Assembly: GCA_029747585.1 (NCBI GenBank)
Contig: JAPEVF010000048.1
Coordinates: forward strand, 84,825-148,824
DNA from: Pleurotus djamor
Taxonomy: Eukaryota > Basidiomycota > Agaricomycetes > Agaricales > Pleurotaceae
DNA: 64,000 nt
Direction of reading: 5' to 3'
The notes beneath the pieces were generated by a model. It was not told the origin of the DNA, searched no databases, and saw nothing but the letters and a program-made list of their open reading frames with translations. A program made the position numbers and the translations under genes. This document shows, piece after piece, positions 36,421-48,378 of this stretch (its first letter is position 1; every line of letters starts with the position of its first letter).

Positions 36421-37971
36421 TCAAACGACTGAGCTAGACCGGGACGCGCAAAGGCATTTTTCTGCACGGACACGGCGAAACACAGGGATGGATTCAACCA
36501 CGCCATGCCATCCATCTGGGTCTTCAACATCATATTCAATAGAGCAATCGATGGGCAACACCACGCTTAAGAAGGCAGCGGCTTCAGCTACCGATTCGCA
36601 AGACGAGGATCCAATGCGAAGCATCCGAAGTGACCCGAGGGTACCTTCGAGTCTGGTGTCATTGGGTAGAGGAAGCCCATTTGCAGACATGCAAAGCCCG
36701 AGGTCTCGCACGCCAGAGATGTATGGGATGATTTTGCCAGTACTGTGACATCCAGAGAAAGTTCGTCAGGGAGGAGACAGTACATAGGGTTTGGGTTCAG
36801 GTGAAGACGTTCGAGAGATGGAAGAGCCTTTAGGAGTGACTACGTCCGTCGGGGTGATTCGAAGGGGCATCATGTGGGAGATATCGAGATCCCGCAGCGA
36901 GGAGCCTTGGACAAGCCATTGAAGGTGATCAAATGTAAGTGTTTCTGCATCGGTGTTGATCGAGGGGGGCACGCGCAGAAGAAAGAGACATTCTAACTTG
37001 GGGCAGCCTTCCACGACCGCTTTGATGAGGCGTGAGTGATCTTCTGCGGATTCGACGGCGACAGGACCAACATGCAGTTCTGTGAGGGAGGGAAGAGGAC
37101 AGATAGAGAGCCAACAGATGAAACAAGCGAAGGGGATTCGTAGAACCAGGGTGCGAAGAGATGGGAAAGCGCTGCAACTGTCCTTGATTATAGAGGGTGC
37201 GCCAGCTGCTCCTGGTTCAAACGTAAGTTCTTTTCCTTGAACAGACTCCAAACAGGGCAGATTAGAGAGGGCAGAGAGCACTGAAGGCGTCAAAAGAGAA
37301 TTCGGCGCAGAAAACTCCTTCAGTTGAGAGAGCGACGCAATTGCTTCGACTACGGCAGACTCAAGGTCTAAGATGAGTGGCATCATCGGAACGGAGAGGT
37401 GAGTCAAGTGTGGTGATCGCGAGCAGACATAAGGTAGAATCGATGGCAGTATAATATCGTCGCATGACCGACTGCAGAGGTCGAGCCTTTTGAGTCGCGG
37501 GCCGAGGAGTAAAGGCAGAAATTCGGGTTGTTGGTATGAGTAATTCAGAGAATGCAAGTTGGGTAGTAATTCCACTGGCGGGAGAGTCATGTTGATGTAA
37601 CGAAAGACGCGGGGGGNATAGTGCTCCGTAATCTTGAAGTTCATGCACACGCGAAGAGTAAAAACAAAATCTATCCCAGCCCTTTGGTTGAGGAATTCGC
37701 GGGAGGGTCTATGCTGATGTGAGCGAGGATATACCACAAGGTACTGTGAATCACTTGCCCATCCCCTGTCCTTGGAATCGTTCACATATCAGCCCAAGAG
37801 TCGAGCAAGGTCAAGTAAGTTCGTCTTGCGCCAGACAATATTCAACGCTTCATCGCTCCAGACTTTGCAGACACGAGCGTTGACCGTGTTCTCTTTCCGG
37901 GATAGATTCTCGAAGACAAGGCCAAGCAACTCTCTTGTATACAGAACCTCGTCGACTGGTGGCTTGATTTC
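36421..37971 (-). pseudogene. Broken F-box/LRR gene 6, paralogue of F-box 5
   Basis: The order matches F-box gene 5 throughout, but the frame is not intact. The F-box part (YTRELLGLVFENLSRKENTV, NARVCKVWSDEALNIVW) follows a TAG at 37972-37974 and has no ATG in frame. A TGA (37789-37791) follows LLDLARLLG. The hallmark WDRFCFYSSRVHELQ lies in a second frame and the frame changes at a C-run with N at 37617. LRR text (LPNLHSLNYSYQQPEFLPLL, FPSLRTLVLRIPFACFICWL) runs on until near 36836, where TDVVT changes frame to LLKALPSLERLHLNPNP. Near 36740 an A4 run again shifts frame before RDLGLCMSANGLPLPNDTRL. The C-terminus CLCASRSSSVV aligns with the end of gene 5. Some shifts may be sequencing errors, but the nonsense codon and missing start argue for decay. 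Confidence 0.78.
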
Positions 37972-38472
37972 CTAGTGGTGAGGGAATGCCATCGGTGAAA
38001 AGCAAGGTTATAGGGATGAAGCATTAGTCTTGCCTGATTCTGACGATTGGAGTTCATACTTGAGGTGATGGATGCAGTCTGCAACAAGGATTTGGTCCCT
38101 TCGGCCTTTGTTCGGCCTTGCTTCGGCCCGCCGATAAACTGTCACGATCACATGACTTAGCCGTGACCGCATTGCCTCAGGGACGCGATGGGCAGCTTTT
38201 CTCAACTCTTCCTAATCCTTCGCCCAGCAAACCAGCTTGAAGCCCTTGCTATCCAACGCTCAGGCAAGGGGGGTCAAGCACTCGAAACTTAAGGCTCCTA
38301 GTTCCATCACCACGAATATATTTTTAGGAGTTTCAAGGGCCAACGCAAGTTTCGATGGCAAGTACTTTCCCGGGCTTGACCCGTCGCGCAAACACTTACT
38401 TAATATCCTCTCTAATGCTCTTAGGATGAAGTAGAACTGGAGAACGATACGGTGACAGCCGCAAATCCCACA

Positions 38473-40261
38473 ATGTCAGCGGAACGACGCGTTTTAGCTT
38501 CGCCAGAGCTACTGCGTATCATCGTCGAGTACTCAGACAATCCCACCACAGCCGCACTCGTCTGCAAGGCATGGAACGTTGAAGCTGTTGGGGTTATTTG
38601 GAATTACATCGATAACTTTCAACGCCTATTCGAGCTTTTGGGCCAGACGACTTGTGATAAGAATGGCTGCTTGATGGTGAGTCGTGTTTCCGACGCCTAT
38701 CTCGACAATCACTGAATGTACGCGTCGATAGCTCAAGAGATCGATCAGGCCTACTGATTGGGAAAGGTTCTACGTGTATTCCTCGCGAATCGAAGAACTC
38801 GACAATGAAGACAGTTGCACTGACTATGCCACGTCCCTGTTTTCTGATATCGCTGCCACTCGGCCTCCACAGTGTCTCTTTCCGAGCCTGCGCCTTCTCA
38901 CATACACATCTCCTCGAATGCCAGCTCGCTATCTGCCCATGTTCCTCAACAATCGGCTCCGATCCTTAGCCATGCGCTACTGTCCTCTTGACCCCAAAGA
39001 CGAACGTGACACTGTCAAAGATGAGGATGAGGAAGACGCCGAGGAACGCAATGACGAAGATGTCAATGAAAGCCAACCCGATGAAGAAGACCCTGGACGG
39101 GGCACGGACGAAGCCGGTGGTATCCCGGCTATGAAGGCTTCAGTTACCCCAGGTCCCCGCTTCGACCTCAATCATGCCGGTGATGACTCTAGTGATGACG
39201 GTGAATGCAATGGCGTCGACTCGGAAATAAATTCCACACTGAGTGACATGGCTCTTGCGCTATCCTATCTTCCCTCGCGCACTCCTCTCCTCGAGTTTTT
39301 CGAACTCTCTGGTGACCCGGATGAAGGGCTAAGCTTCGATTGGACCACCTTCGACGACCCGTGTATCGCGATCCTGTCTCCAAACGTCCTTCCTCATCTC
39401 AAGACATTGCATCTTCCCCTCATTAGCAAGGACTTGCTGCTTGCCATCGCCGGCCTTCCCTTGCTCGAGGAGCTCCACCTCGACGTGCAATCCATTGCAT
39501 CGTATATGGACCGCGACTTGGCTCTCCCAGTGGGTAGTTTCCCCTCCTTAGAGGACCTCCGCATTACGAATACGCCCGGCTTCATCTTCCTCGCCATCGC
39601 CAGTGTTGGCCTTACTAAACTAGTATCAGTCGCGGCCAACGCTGCTGTGGACTCGGGCGATGATCTTGAAGGATTATTCAAAGCATTCGCTACGCATTCT
39701 CCCAACCTCAAGTTACTCAGCATTCGTTCGCCCAAACAATATCGAACATCCACACAAAGCGGATGTGCGGCTACACTCCCATCCACGGTGCTCGCACAAT
39801 TGTTCCCTTGCCGAAATTTAGAGATGCTCAAGATCACCTCATTCTCCTTCAAGTTGACTAACGAAGATATCATTTCCCTCGTCCAAGCTTTCCCGCACCT
39901 TACTCACCTTAACGTCAAGAACACTGTTTCATCCAGCACCCACTCACCCAACATCTCCGTCTTCCTCGATATGATCCCTCATTGCACTGAACTCGAGGAG
40001 CTGAGCATATCCTTGGATGCGAAGGCTGAGATACCTATCGTTAGGAGTCGAGCGACTTTCCCGAAGCTTCAGTCTTGGGATGTTGGTAGATCTCCGGCCA
40101 CAGATCATGGAATGATTGCGATGTACCTCAGTGGGATCCTCCCAACGGGAGGCTCTCTCGTCTTCAATCGTTCCAGCTCATATGGGGAGCACTGGCATAA
40201 AGTCAACGAATTACTCCCTATGCTGCTGCAAGTACGACAGCAAGAAAGGTCCATGGCTTAA
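38473..40261 (+). CDS. F-box/LRR-type protein 7
   Basis: The ATG at 38473 gives MSAERRVLASPELLRIIVEY, then ALVCKAWNVEAVGVIWNYID. The intron begins GTGAGT near 38676 and ends GTCGATAG near 38730, and exon 2 starts LKRSIRPTDWERFYVYSSRI EEL, the family hallmark. It differs from its relatives by a long acidic insert at about residues 165-230 (DERDTVKDEDEEDAEERNDE and following), between the first and later leucine-rich repeats. The repeats resume with LPHLKTLHLPLISKDLLLAI, FPSLEDLRITNTPGF and FPHLTHLNVKN. It ends MLLQVRQQERSMA. Inferred SCF adaptor; the acidic insert could be a protein-contact region. Confidence 0.87.
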
Positions 40262-40405
40262 ACATTGCATAATGCAGATCTGCCTACTCGAATACCTACT
40301 CTTTATTTGCTTCGACCAAACACGATCGTATATTTGGTACATAATCCTCGCATATTTGTACATTAATCGTACCTAGTTGATAGTTTCGAATAGATCCCCT
40401 AGTAG

Positions 40406-42795
40406 TTAGCAAATGAACAAGATTTCGGTATCCTAGTGAAACATAGATCAGCGTCGCTGAGCATCTTCCTCCATACGCTAGGACCTTACCATGGGGTGTG
40501 AACTTGACAACTAGAAATGCCTGCGTTAGCATCGCCGTTATGCAAGCTTGACAAGGCGTTGATCTGACCTGAGGCTTTTGGCTATAATTATCCCTGAGGA
40601 TGTCCCTAAGAGAGTATATGTGCATCAATACAGGAGCGGCTTCTAGTCAAGGCTTGAGCATACCTGACGTTGTTAAGTAGCTGCTGATAGCTTTGCTGAG
40701 AGTTTTGTCCTGAGAGAAACGTTAGAACTGATGACCATCCGACCTCCGAAGAGACCACTCACTGAGAGCCGATACGAAAGCCTTCCAAGGAGTTGTGGTT
40801 AGGAGACGAAGGGGGAAAGGGGTTACGAAAACATACAAAGCTCATGGCTCCAGTAGCTTGACCGGCTTCCTGCGTATCAGCGCTAGTTTGGTCATCCTTG
40901 CAGCCACTCCATGAAATCTACATGTACCAGACCATCGTCAATATGATGTAAAACCGAAGAGAATCTAACAACTGGGACTTACAACATCAGCTGGACTAGT
41001 CCTTGTAGCCTTAGCTATCTTCTCCGCCTTCGTGGAGGAGGTAACGGATTTGAATATTCCCATTGCTGTACCAAACATGCTACCCATATCACCTCGAGCA
41101 TAGGAAGTTGCGGCGGAGAGGAGACCTTCTCCGACTTCAGCTGCAAGGTTGGGTTCCTTGAGTTTGCCTTCGGTTGAATACTGGTAGTGTATCAGTGGAG
41201 CCAGGAAATGTAGAGAAGGAGGGTCTTACGACGTAAGGCAAGTCTGTGAAAACGTGTAAATATCATGTTGTTGATGGGATTATCGTACGCACCTAGCGCG
41301 GTACCGGAGTGGCAGGACTGCGGGTGAATTAATTCATCAATTCAGTCACTTGGAAGACTAGGTCCGTAAGGCCTTACATCGTATATGGCAGTAAGACGAC
41401 ATCCTGGAGGCAAAGGCTTGACCATGATCTCGTGCATGTCCTGAACACCATAGTAGATATTGGCAATGAGGAGATGCAGAATAAGTACATTGACCTACAT
41501 CATCAACGATGTGTCCATTCTCCTCGAAATCGACCTAAAAGAGCTCTCAGATCAGCGATGTTGACACAAAGAGAGATCTCCAGGGAGGTACCGGGTAGAT
41601 CACTGTAATTATGGTCAGTCTGGATTCCAGGTTATAGCTAGACGGCGGGTTTCGCACCTTCATCGAAACCATCACCTTCATCGCCGTCAAGATCTTTGGT
41701 CTGACCTCCGTGCCCAGAGTCTATTCCGGTCAGATGAATACAAATCTCTGGTGGAATAAATTGACAGACTCACAGTGGAAAAATAGCGAATCGTTCGGCT
41801 GTGCATCACTTACTAGCCAGTTCATGGCACGTATCTTGATAGAACTGGTGAACATGCTGAAGGTCGAGTATGGATAAAGAGGTGCTTACAATATTCTCCT
41901 TGGTGGGCATGCGACGAGAGTCAGTAGTATCGTCAGTGAGAGTCACGATGTTATCCTTGGAGTAGCCATATTGCTCTATCGAACGTTACCAAAAATTCAG
42001 TGTACGGATCAGCCAGGAAATAACCGTTCGTACCGCAGAGGAAGCGAGTGATATTGAGGACGTCGTTGATGCATCCAGCTAGTTCACCATCTTGTCCAAA
42101 GTAGTTGATCCCAACCTGATTTAGTGATTGTCAACATTGACTGGGTTGTTCAGTGATTGAAACGAACAAGTTGAGACATACTGAAAGAGCCTTCTTGCGT
42201 CCGTTGCATTGCGAATATTGAAAGCTTGGCTGCGATCTTGTACCCTGACCATCTTCTCTTGTGGGGCCATAGTATTGTACATCTGTAGGGGGTCTCGGGG
42301 GTCCGGCTGGATGTGGATCGCTCAAGTAAGTAAATTGTATCTGAAGATAGACAAATGGCGTACAATGTGGTGGAAGGGCTCTGCTTAGGTATCAGCCACT
42401 ATTGAAGACCAGAAACCATAGGACTCTAAAACGCACTCTCCTCCGTATTGATCGGGGTAGGTGTCTCTTGAGACGGGTGGCGGTCCATCTGGTGGCGGGA
42501 AACTACCTTGGAATCCACTGGAAAGAGAAGTTGAGTCCGGTAGGTCTGTAGATAGGCGTGGGTACGCACTCGGATCCTGGGGGTCCGGCATAGCTGAGTC
42601 GATCAATGTTGAGCCCATCCGCCCGCCTGTGCATGCCAATCATGACTTACTATCCTGGATGCGGTTCGTAAGAGGGAGAGTAGCCCTCGCGAAATTGGTC
42701 TCTGTAGAAGTATTTCCATTGATCGGCGGGTGAGGTATGACATGTTGCAAGAGTTTGATCGCTCACGATGCGTAATCTTCTGAGTCTCCCCACAT
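40406..42795 (-). CDS. MCA1: Type I metacaspase
   Basis: Arg/Lys-specific cysteine protease (clan CD) of fungi, linked to protein quality control and cell death. About fifteen short exons splice into one frame. The N-terminal prodomain is Gly/Pro/Tyr-rich (MWGDSEDYASDQFREGYSPS). The p20 region reads QYSQCNGRKKAL, VGINYFGQDGELAGCINDVL, YGYSKDNIVTLTDDT and DSLFFHYSGHGGQTKDLDGD with the catalytic His. Then come GFDEVIYPVDFEENGHIVDD and [20 protein letters not shown] with the catalytic Cys. The p10 part has SWSGCKDDQTSADTQEAGQA and GAMSFAFVSAL, ending DNYSQKPQLSSSHPMDTEIL. Two exons are only 11 nt (41592-41602) and 14 nt (41230-41243). The 5' splice sites in the prodomain are the least certain part. 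Confidence 0.9.
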
Positions 42796-43462
42796 GATTT
42801 GCTATTGAGTGAGATTGGAGTTAGAAATAAAGGAGCGAGATAGCGATGGAGCTAGTTTGGGGCGAAGAGCTAAGTCACGGCGCAGCACCGTCCATCAATA
42901 GATGCCTCCCATGCCAAGATGAGGGCCATCGATGGGCGTTGTTTGCCGTCTGGTTGCCGCTGGGCAGGCCGATCTGAGAAGTAACTTAACGACTCCACGT
43001 GGCCACCATCAATGCTTCCGTTGTAGTCTATAGAACATGATGACGATCGTCCTCGAGCATCTTTGAGGGAGAAGCTGCATAGTGTGTCATCTTCAGATTT
43101 GACTTAAGCCTGCCCAGTAGCTCAATCAGGTACTAGGCAAGTCTCAGTCTCACTCGGGTTTGCTATGTCCCCCAAATTTCCCCTCTGAATCGTAGCTCGC
43201 TGAGGGCTGAAGAGTCCAAAGTCATTGAGTGACACCCATCGTCCATTTTACGGTGTGGTTCTGATCAGACCGTTGGAAGAGCGCGGATGCGGTAGGCAAG
43301 GTTGCCCATCGAAGACAAGGAAGTGGAAAGGAAGTGCCAGTAGGATCGACTCCGATTGGGCGCTTCTTACGCGCCTAGATGTGGCTATGCTATTTTTATC
43401 AAGAGTCATTCCGAACCACCACATACGGCCACCTTTCACCACCTTTCCCTTCATCCCGCATA
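42796..43462. promoter_or_regulatory. Divergent intergenic region, metacaspase and F-box 8
   Basis: Contains the upstream regions of the minus-strand metacaspase and the plus-strand F-box gene 8. An upstream ATG in frame with F-box 8 lies at 43379 and would add 28 residues. No TATA box or other gene is clear. Confidence 0.45.
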
Positions 43463-45661
43463 ATGTCCTGTTCATTTCTATCCCTACCCACGGAAATTCT
43501 CATTAGAATCTTGCTTCATGTTCCAGCGAGACATCTCTTGACATGCACTCAACTGAATCGGTACATCTCAAATATCATCAAGGACGCCGCAATCCTACAG
43601 TATACCATCGAAGCCTACTTTGCGGGTGCTCAAGTGCTTGATGGATCCGACTACGATAAATTAACCGAGTCTTCCTTGGCCGATAGGCTAGATAGGCTCA
43701 AAAAGCGCGAGGCAGCATGGAGATCCTTCCGCCCAGACTTCCGAGAGCGAATTGAAGTCCCTCACGTCGCGTCGGGGATATACGACCTCAGTGGCGGCAT
43801 CTATCTACTTGGAGAATCGGGGGACTCTCGCTCTACTACCACCGCACTTCGATATCTGACTCTGCCAGAACATATGTTCGACGAGGCGAAGTGGCAACGG
43901 ATCAACATCCAGAAACAGATCGTAGACATTGGACTTTCGATCTATGAACACGATCTGATGGCTGTCGTTACGTCTACTCCAGACAGAGCCGATTTCTCGT
44001 ATGTTTCCATAGAATTGACACTTCTACAACTCTCCACATCAAACCACCATCCTCTTGCCAAGCAACCCATAATTTCGTGTGTTCAGACCACGCTTGGGGG
44101 AACACGTTTGGCAGTCAGCATCGAGATTGTGGGGAGGTATCTGGCACTGGTCATCACTTTCCATGCTCCCTTCTTCGCTCAATCGAACGATCCCAAGGAT
44201 CGGTTCCTTGTATTCGACTGGAAGGAAGGAAAGCAATTGCTTGTAAATGATAGCTCCCACATACATTTGAGAATGTACTGACTCCCACACAAGGATCATA
44301 CGGCTCCGGCCGGTGGCGTTTATACATCGCTCGTCTTTCTTTCGCCGACAGTCGTGATGATCGCCAATACCCATGAGACTGCTTCGCTTGATATCTGGAC
44401 GCTCTCGTCTTCTCCCTCTTTCCTGGGTTCCCTACTATTCCCCCCACTTCGTCAGCACTTCATGTATCGCGGAGTTTCCGCACGAAGCGAACCCAATCCT
44501 TACGTGTCCCACTCGCCGGAGACCAAATTCCAACCGAATGTATACTACGACCCAAATGAAAGTATAGTCGTGGTCAATGTACACATCTTGTTGACGAATG
44601 GGATGCCCTGGAGAACAGCATTGGTTGTTTCGCACAGGAAAGCCCTGTTGGCCGCGGCAGAACAGTTAAGAGACTGTCTTCCCTCCTCCGCTGATGACCC
44701 AGACTCGGAGCCTCTTCCTCCGAAGCTCGATTTTCAGATATGGGGGACGAAGATTACGCGGTGGCTTCCTGCGGGAAACTTCTCTACGAGGTGGATCACG
44801 ACTTCCGTAGGCCAAAGGTTGATCATGTCGAATGATTTCACCCATAGCACTGAGCTTGGCGAACAGCCGATACCCAGTCTCCTGATATATGATTTCAACC
44901 CGCATCATATAAGAAAATGGACGAAGGGACAAGACAATCGAACAAACACGGAGAAGAAAGCTTTCTGGTCTGGGAGCGATCGGATAACCCCTCGGAGGCC
45001 CACAAGTTTCACCACTTGGCGCGAGAGCCTTGTCGACGACGATGATGATGATGATGGCCATGATCTTCTGCCAATACCCGAAGATGGTGATGAAGCAGAT
45101 GACGATCCAGTTGACGACTCCAATCCAGTTATCACTGTCACTGAGGATCTCGTCGATAGGCTGGGACTCTTGGAGGTGGTGGAGAACGATGACGGCCTCG
45201 AGACTTTCACCTTCGGGGCTGGCACTCAATCCCTGTTCACGTTACCACCGACTTCGCCCTCTCTGCATCTGGACAACGAGGCTTCGTCATCTACGGGGAC
45301 ATCTCCTACTCCCGGCCCCTCCAGTCGGCCCCTCCTTGCTCGAGAAGACCCACCATTAGCAGCAGTTACTACTCCCTCCTCGATATTCGGATCGTTAGCA
45401 TCAACGACACCCTCGACCTTCACAGAGGATGTCGCCTCCGAGCTACCCTTCGTTGTATATGCGGCTCCGCGTGAGTTAATGACCGCAGATGACGGTCTTA
45501 ATGGCCGCTACGAAGGCGTATTAATGGACGAAGAGCGAATCATCGGCTTAAAGGTGAGTACATCCCTCTTTTAACTTTTGTTGGGCTCTTATATAACTCA
45601 TATCTTCTAGATCGATGAGAATGAACTTATCAACGTGATAGATGTTTTCCATTTCGGATAG
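43463..45661 (+). CDS. F-box protein 8 (different subfamily)
   Basis: Starts MSCSFLSLPTEILIRILLHV, then ARHLLTCTQLNRYISNIIKD, a canonical LPxEIL F-box at residues 5-45. Unlike its neighbours it has no PTxxWxxF YSSRVR motif and no leucine-rich repeats. The body (SGIYDLSGGIYLLGESGD, LDIWTLSSSPSFLGSLLFPP, KLDFQIWGTKITRWLPAGNF) has beta-strand spacing. The C-terminal part carries an acidic run (residues VDDDDDDDGHD) and Ser/Thr/Pro-rich segments. An intron near 44275-44335 joins exon 1 to exon 2 (VYTSLVFLSPTVVMIANTHE), and a 3' intron (GTGAGT at 45554 to CTTCTAG at 45610) adds IDENELINVIDVFHFG. This type of F-box protein is common in agarics; its substrate is unknown. Confidence 0.83.
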
Positions 45662-45874
45662 GTCAAGAACTTGGTGATAACTTCCATTGCCTTGACCGTT
45701 ATATTAAATACATGACATGCTTAAACCCTGATATACTTATGTAGTACTTTAACAAGAAGATGTAAGATATCCTGGTATCAGAGAATATAATTGTAGGTAT
45801 ATGGCGTGTCTATGTCGTATCTTCAGAGGGCATCTATGTCTATCATGTTGGAAATTCGAACCGAAGAGATAGTT

Positions 45875-47765
45875 CTAACGTCGAACAAACGATAGAGCGA
45901 TGAGCATCATGACACCGGGCAAGGCAACCATGGACCAAAATGCTGCAGCATATCCTTCATGCTGTGATACGGGATCTTGGGGGAGTCCTGAGTTCACTCC
46001 GACGGCAATAGAAGTTACGACTTGGAAGACAGGGTAAGGAAAGCGGGCACTTGGGGCGGAACATTAAGTGACTCACTGGCTAGGCCCAAGGTTGACCCAA
46101 CTTGATAAGCTGTGTACATCACCGCGCCAACAATACCTTCTTCCCCTTTTCTTGCACCACCCATGACCATTGTAGTACAAGCAACGTACGCTCCAGCAAG
46201 GCCTAGCATGCCAACGACCATGCCAGGGAAGATATGTGACCAGTACTTGTCTATTGTATCAGCCAGAGCGAAAAGGATGGCTCCAACCGCCATAAACGCC
46301 TGTCCGCCGACGAGGAGGACATTGGGAGGGAGCAACGGTCCAAATCTTCCTGAAAGCCAGGATGAAACACCCCCGGCGACTCCCAAAGGAATGCATCGGA
46401 CGGCTGCGCTCAACGCCGACTGATGCCAAAGGTCCTGCAAGATAAATTAAGCCCGGGGTCATTCACGCAAGCGAAGACAGACTGGGGAGAACACTGACCA
46501 TGAAGATTCCGACTAATTGAAGCTCGCAGCCAAGTAGCCACCAGTACGGACTCCATGCATAGAAAAAGAGGGGAAGAAAGTTTTTGTTTGACCATGTGGC
46601 AGGTGGTAAAGCGGGGTTCTTGACGATGCGTTCTATGAAGAAGAATGCAATCACAGAGACAACTGATAAGACGAGTGTGGAGATAACTTGTGGGGAACCC
46701 CATCCTAGAGAGGGGACGCATTAGTAGGCGGTCTATCCGGAAGATGTCTATGAGGAACCCACCAACTTCGGCACCGTCGGAGATAGCGTAGACAAACAAT
46801 ATCAACCCAGCTGTGAGGGTGAACACGCCCGGGAAGTCAATGCTGCGTCGCGGCGAAGAAGTCTTCAGAGATCGGCTAGGTAAGATGAACCATGCTAGAG
46901 CTGAAGTTGGGATGATTATGATGGCGATAAGATAGTGAACTGGTGTCGAGATCTCAGTTGGCGAGAGGGGAAGAAGTGATATGGTTGTACACACCCCATC
47001 GCCAAGAGGTACGGGCTGTGAGGACACCTCCAATAACGAAGCCCGTGACGTTCCCGACTGCTCCGGCCAGAGCATAGAGAGCGTACGCACTGCTCTGTTC
47101 AATCGGATCGGGGAAAGAAATTCTGATCATGGCAATCGCAGATGGGACATTCATGGCGGCACCTAAGGGGCCCAAAATCTCAGTGAACCACCACAGAGTG
47201 AGTCAAATGCGGAGCAAGACTAAAGCTTACCGATTCCTTGAAGAGCGCGAAAGACGATAGCCATGATTGGGTGAACACTAGCCGCAACAGGGATACTGAA
47301 TAACCCAACTACTGCGAAGCCAGCCGTGAAGACGGGTTTTGGGTGGAAAATATCCGAGATACTCCCAGATATAAGCATGAAGGAGGCGAAGGTTAGGGTA
47401 TACGCCGATAACACCCATTGCAAGCTCCCTTGAGTGAAGCCTAGGTCCGTACCCATCTAAAAGGGGACGCAGGCCGGCTGAATTACCGTTGAAAAAATTC
47501 AGCAGACTGAACGGCTTACCGAAGGGAGGGATATGATGGCAGCGTTCGCATTGAATATATCGAAGAACTGTGCTAAGCAGAGGACGAGCAAAACCAGGAC
47601 CTTCCGAACTTTCGAAAGGTCGATGGAGTCTTCTTCGGGAGCAGGTAGTGTCACCGCTTCAACATCACCACCAGAACACACTTTTTCTTTGGGAGTGGAG
47701 GATTCGGTGAGAGTCACGGTGCTCGGGGTTTTGGCAGGACTAGTTGCTTGAAATGTGGTAGACAT
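45875..47765 (-). CDS. MFS drug:H+ antiporter, ATR1-like (copy 1)
   Basis: Plasma-membrane major facilitator of the DHA2 type, probably an exporter of toxic small molecules. The N-terminus (MSTTFQATSPAKTPSTVTLT) is cytosolic and charged up to DLSKVRKVLVLLVLCLAQFF DIFNANAAIISLPS, the first membrane helix. MGTDLGFTQGSLQWVLSAYT with LISGSISDIFHPKPVF matches the ATR1/aminotriazole-resistance branch, as does VFRALQGIG followed by AMNVPSAIAMI. Later helices include YALAGAVGNVTGFVIGGVLT, LTAGLILFVYAISDG and SVIAFFFIERIVKNPALPP. The last are PGMVVGMLGLAGAYVACTTM and GVMMLIALSFVRR (end). Six to seven introns lie at the same places as in copy 2. Substrate unknown; boron or azole-like compounds are only a family guess. 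Confidence 0.87.
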
Positions 47766-47868
47766 ATCTGGATGGCTGTCAGGAACGAGAGCGTACTTGG
47801 CCTTGGATGCGCAACAAGGGGAACCGGAGACGAGAGGACCAAGGGAGCAGCGGCAGCCAAATTGCACA

Positions 47869-47875
47869 TTATATA
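47869..47875 (-). promoter_or_regulatory. TATA box of MFS copy 1
   Basis: TATATAA on the minus strand, about 105 bp upstream of the ATG at 47765. The duplicate gene has TATAAAA at the equivalent distance, which supports it. Confidence 0.5.
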
Positions 47876-48378
47876 TGTAGTCTACCGGTTCCAACGTCTT
47901 GATAGAAAAATTTGCCCGTTTCCATACGAGGGTATATCCAAGGATATCTCACCAAGCCTATCGAGAGGGTTTGTCAGAGGCCAACAAAACGCGACGAACA
48001 TCCACCCACTGATATGTCAGTATCAGCGAAGCATCAGTCAGCCATTGCTCGGAGCAGATGGCCCGATTGGCATGCTTTCAACGTGTGTTAGTAAGCCCTT
48101 TTCTGGTCAAAATATCGCGACGATGGTGGGAAGTATGTTCGAAGATGTTGAATATTATATTGATCGATGATCAAGGGGCTACGAAATCTTCTTATTTTAT
48201 TTGGTGCTCTATGATAAACATGCTTGCACCATGTAGTACATCAACAGGTTGAAGATATGAGATATCCTGATAGTAGAGAATCTAATTCTAGGTATATTGT
48301 ATGACTATATACTGTGTAGTTTCGGCGGGCATCTACTTATGTCTATTACGTTGGGATTTCGAGTTAGAGGAGATATCT

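Noticed and set aside
39394..39873. 159-residue minus-strand frame
   Set aside because: Antisense shadow of the leucine-rich region of F-box gene 7.
45036..45058. GAC/GAT microsatellite
   Set aside because: It simply encodes the Asp run of F-box protein 8 and stays in frame.
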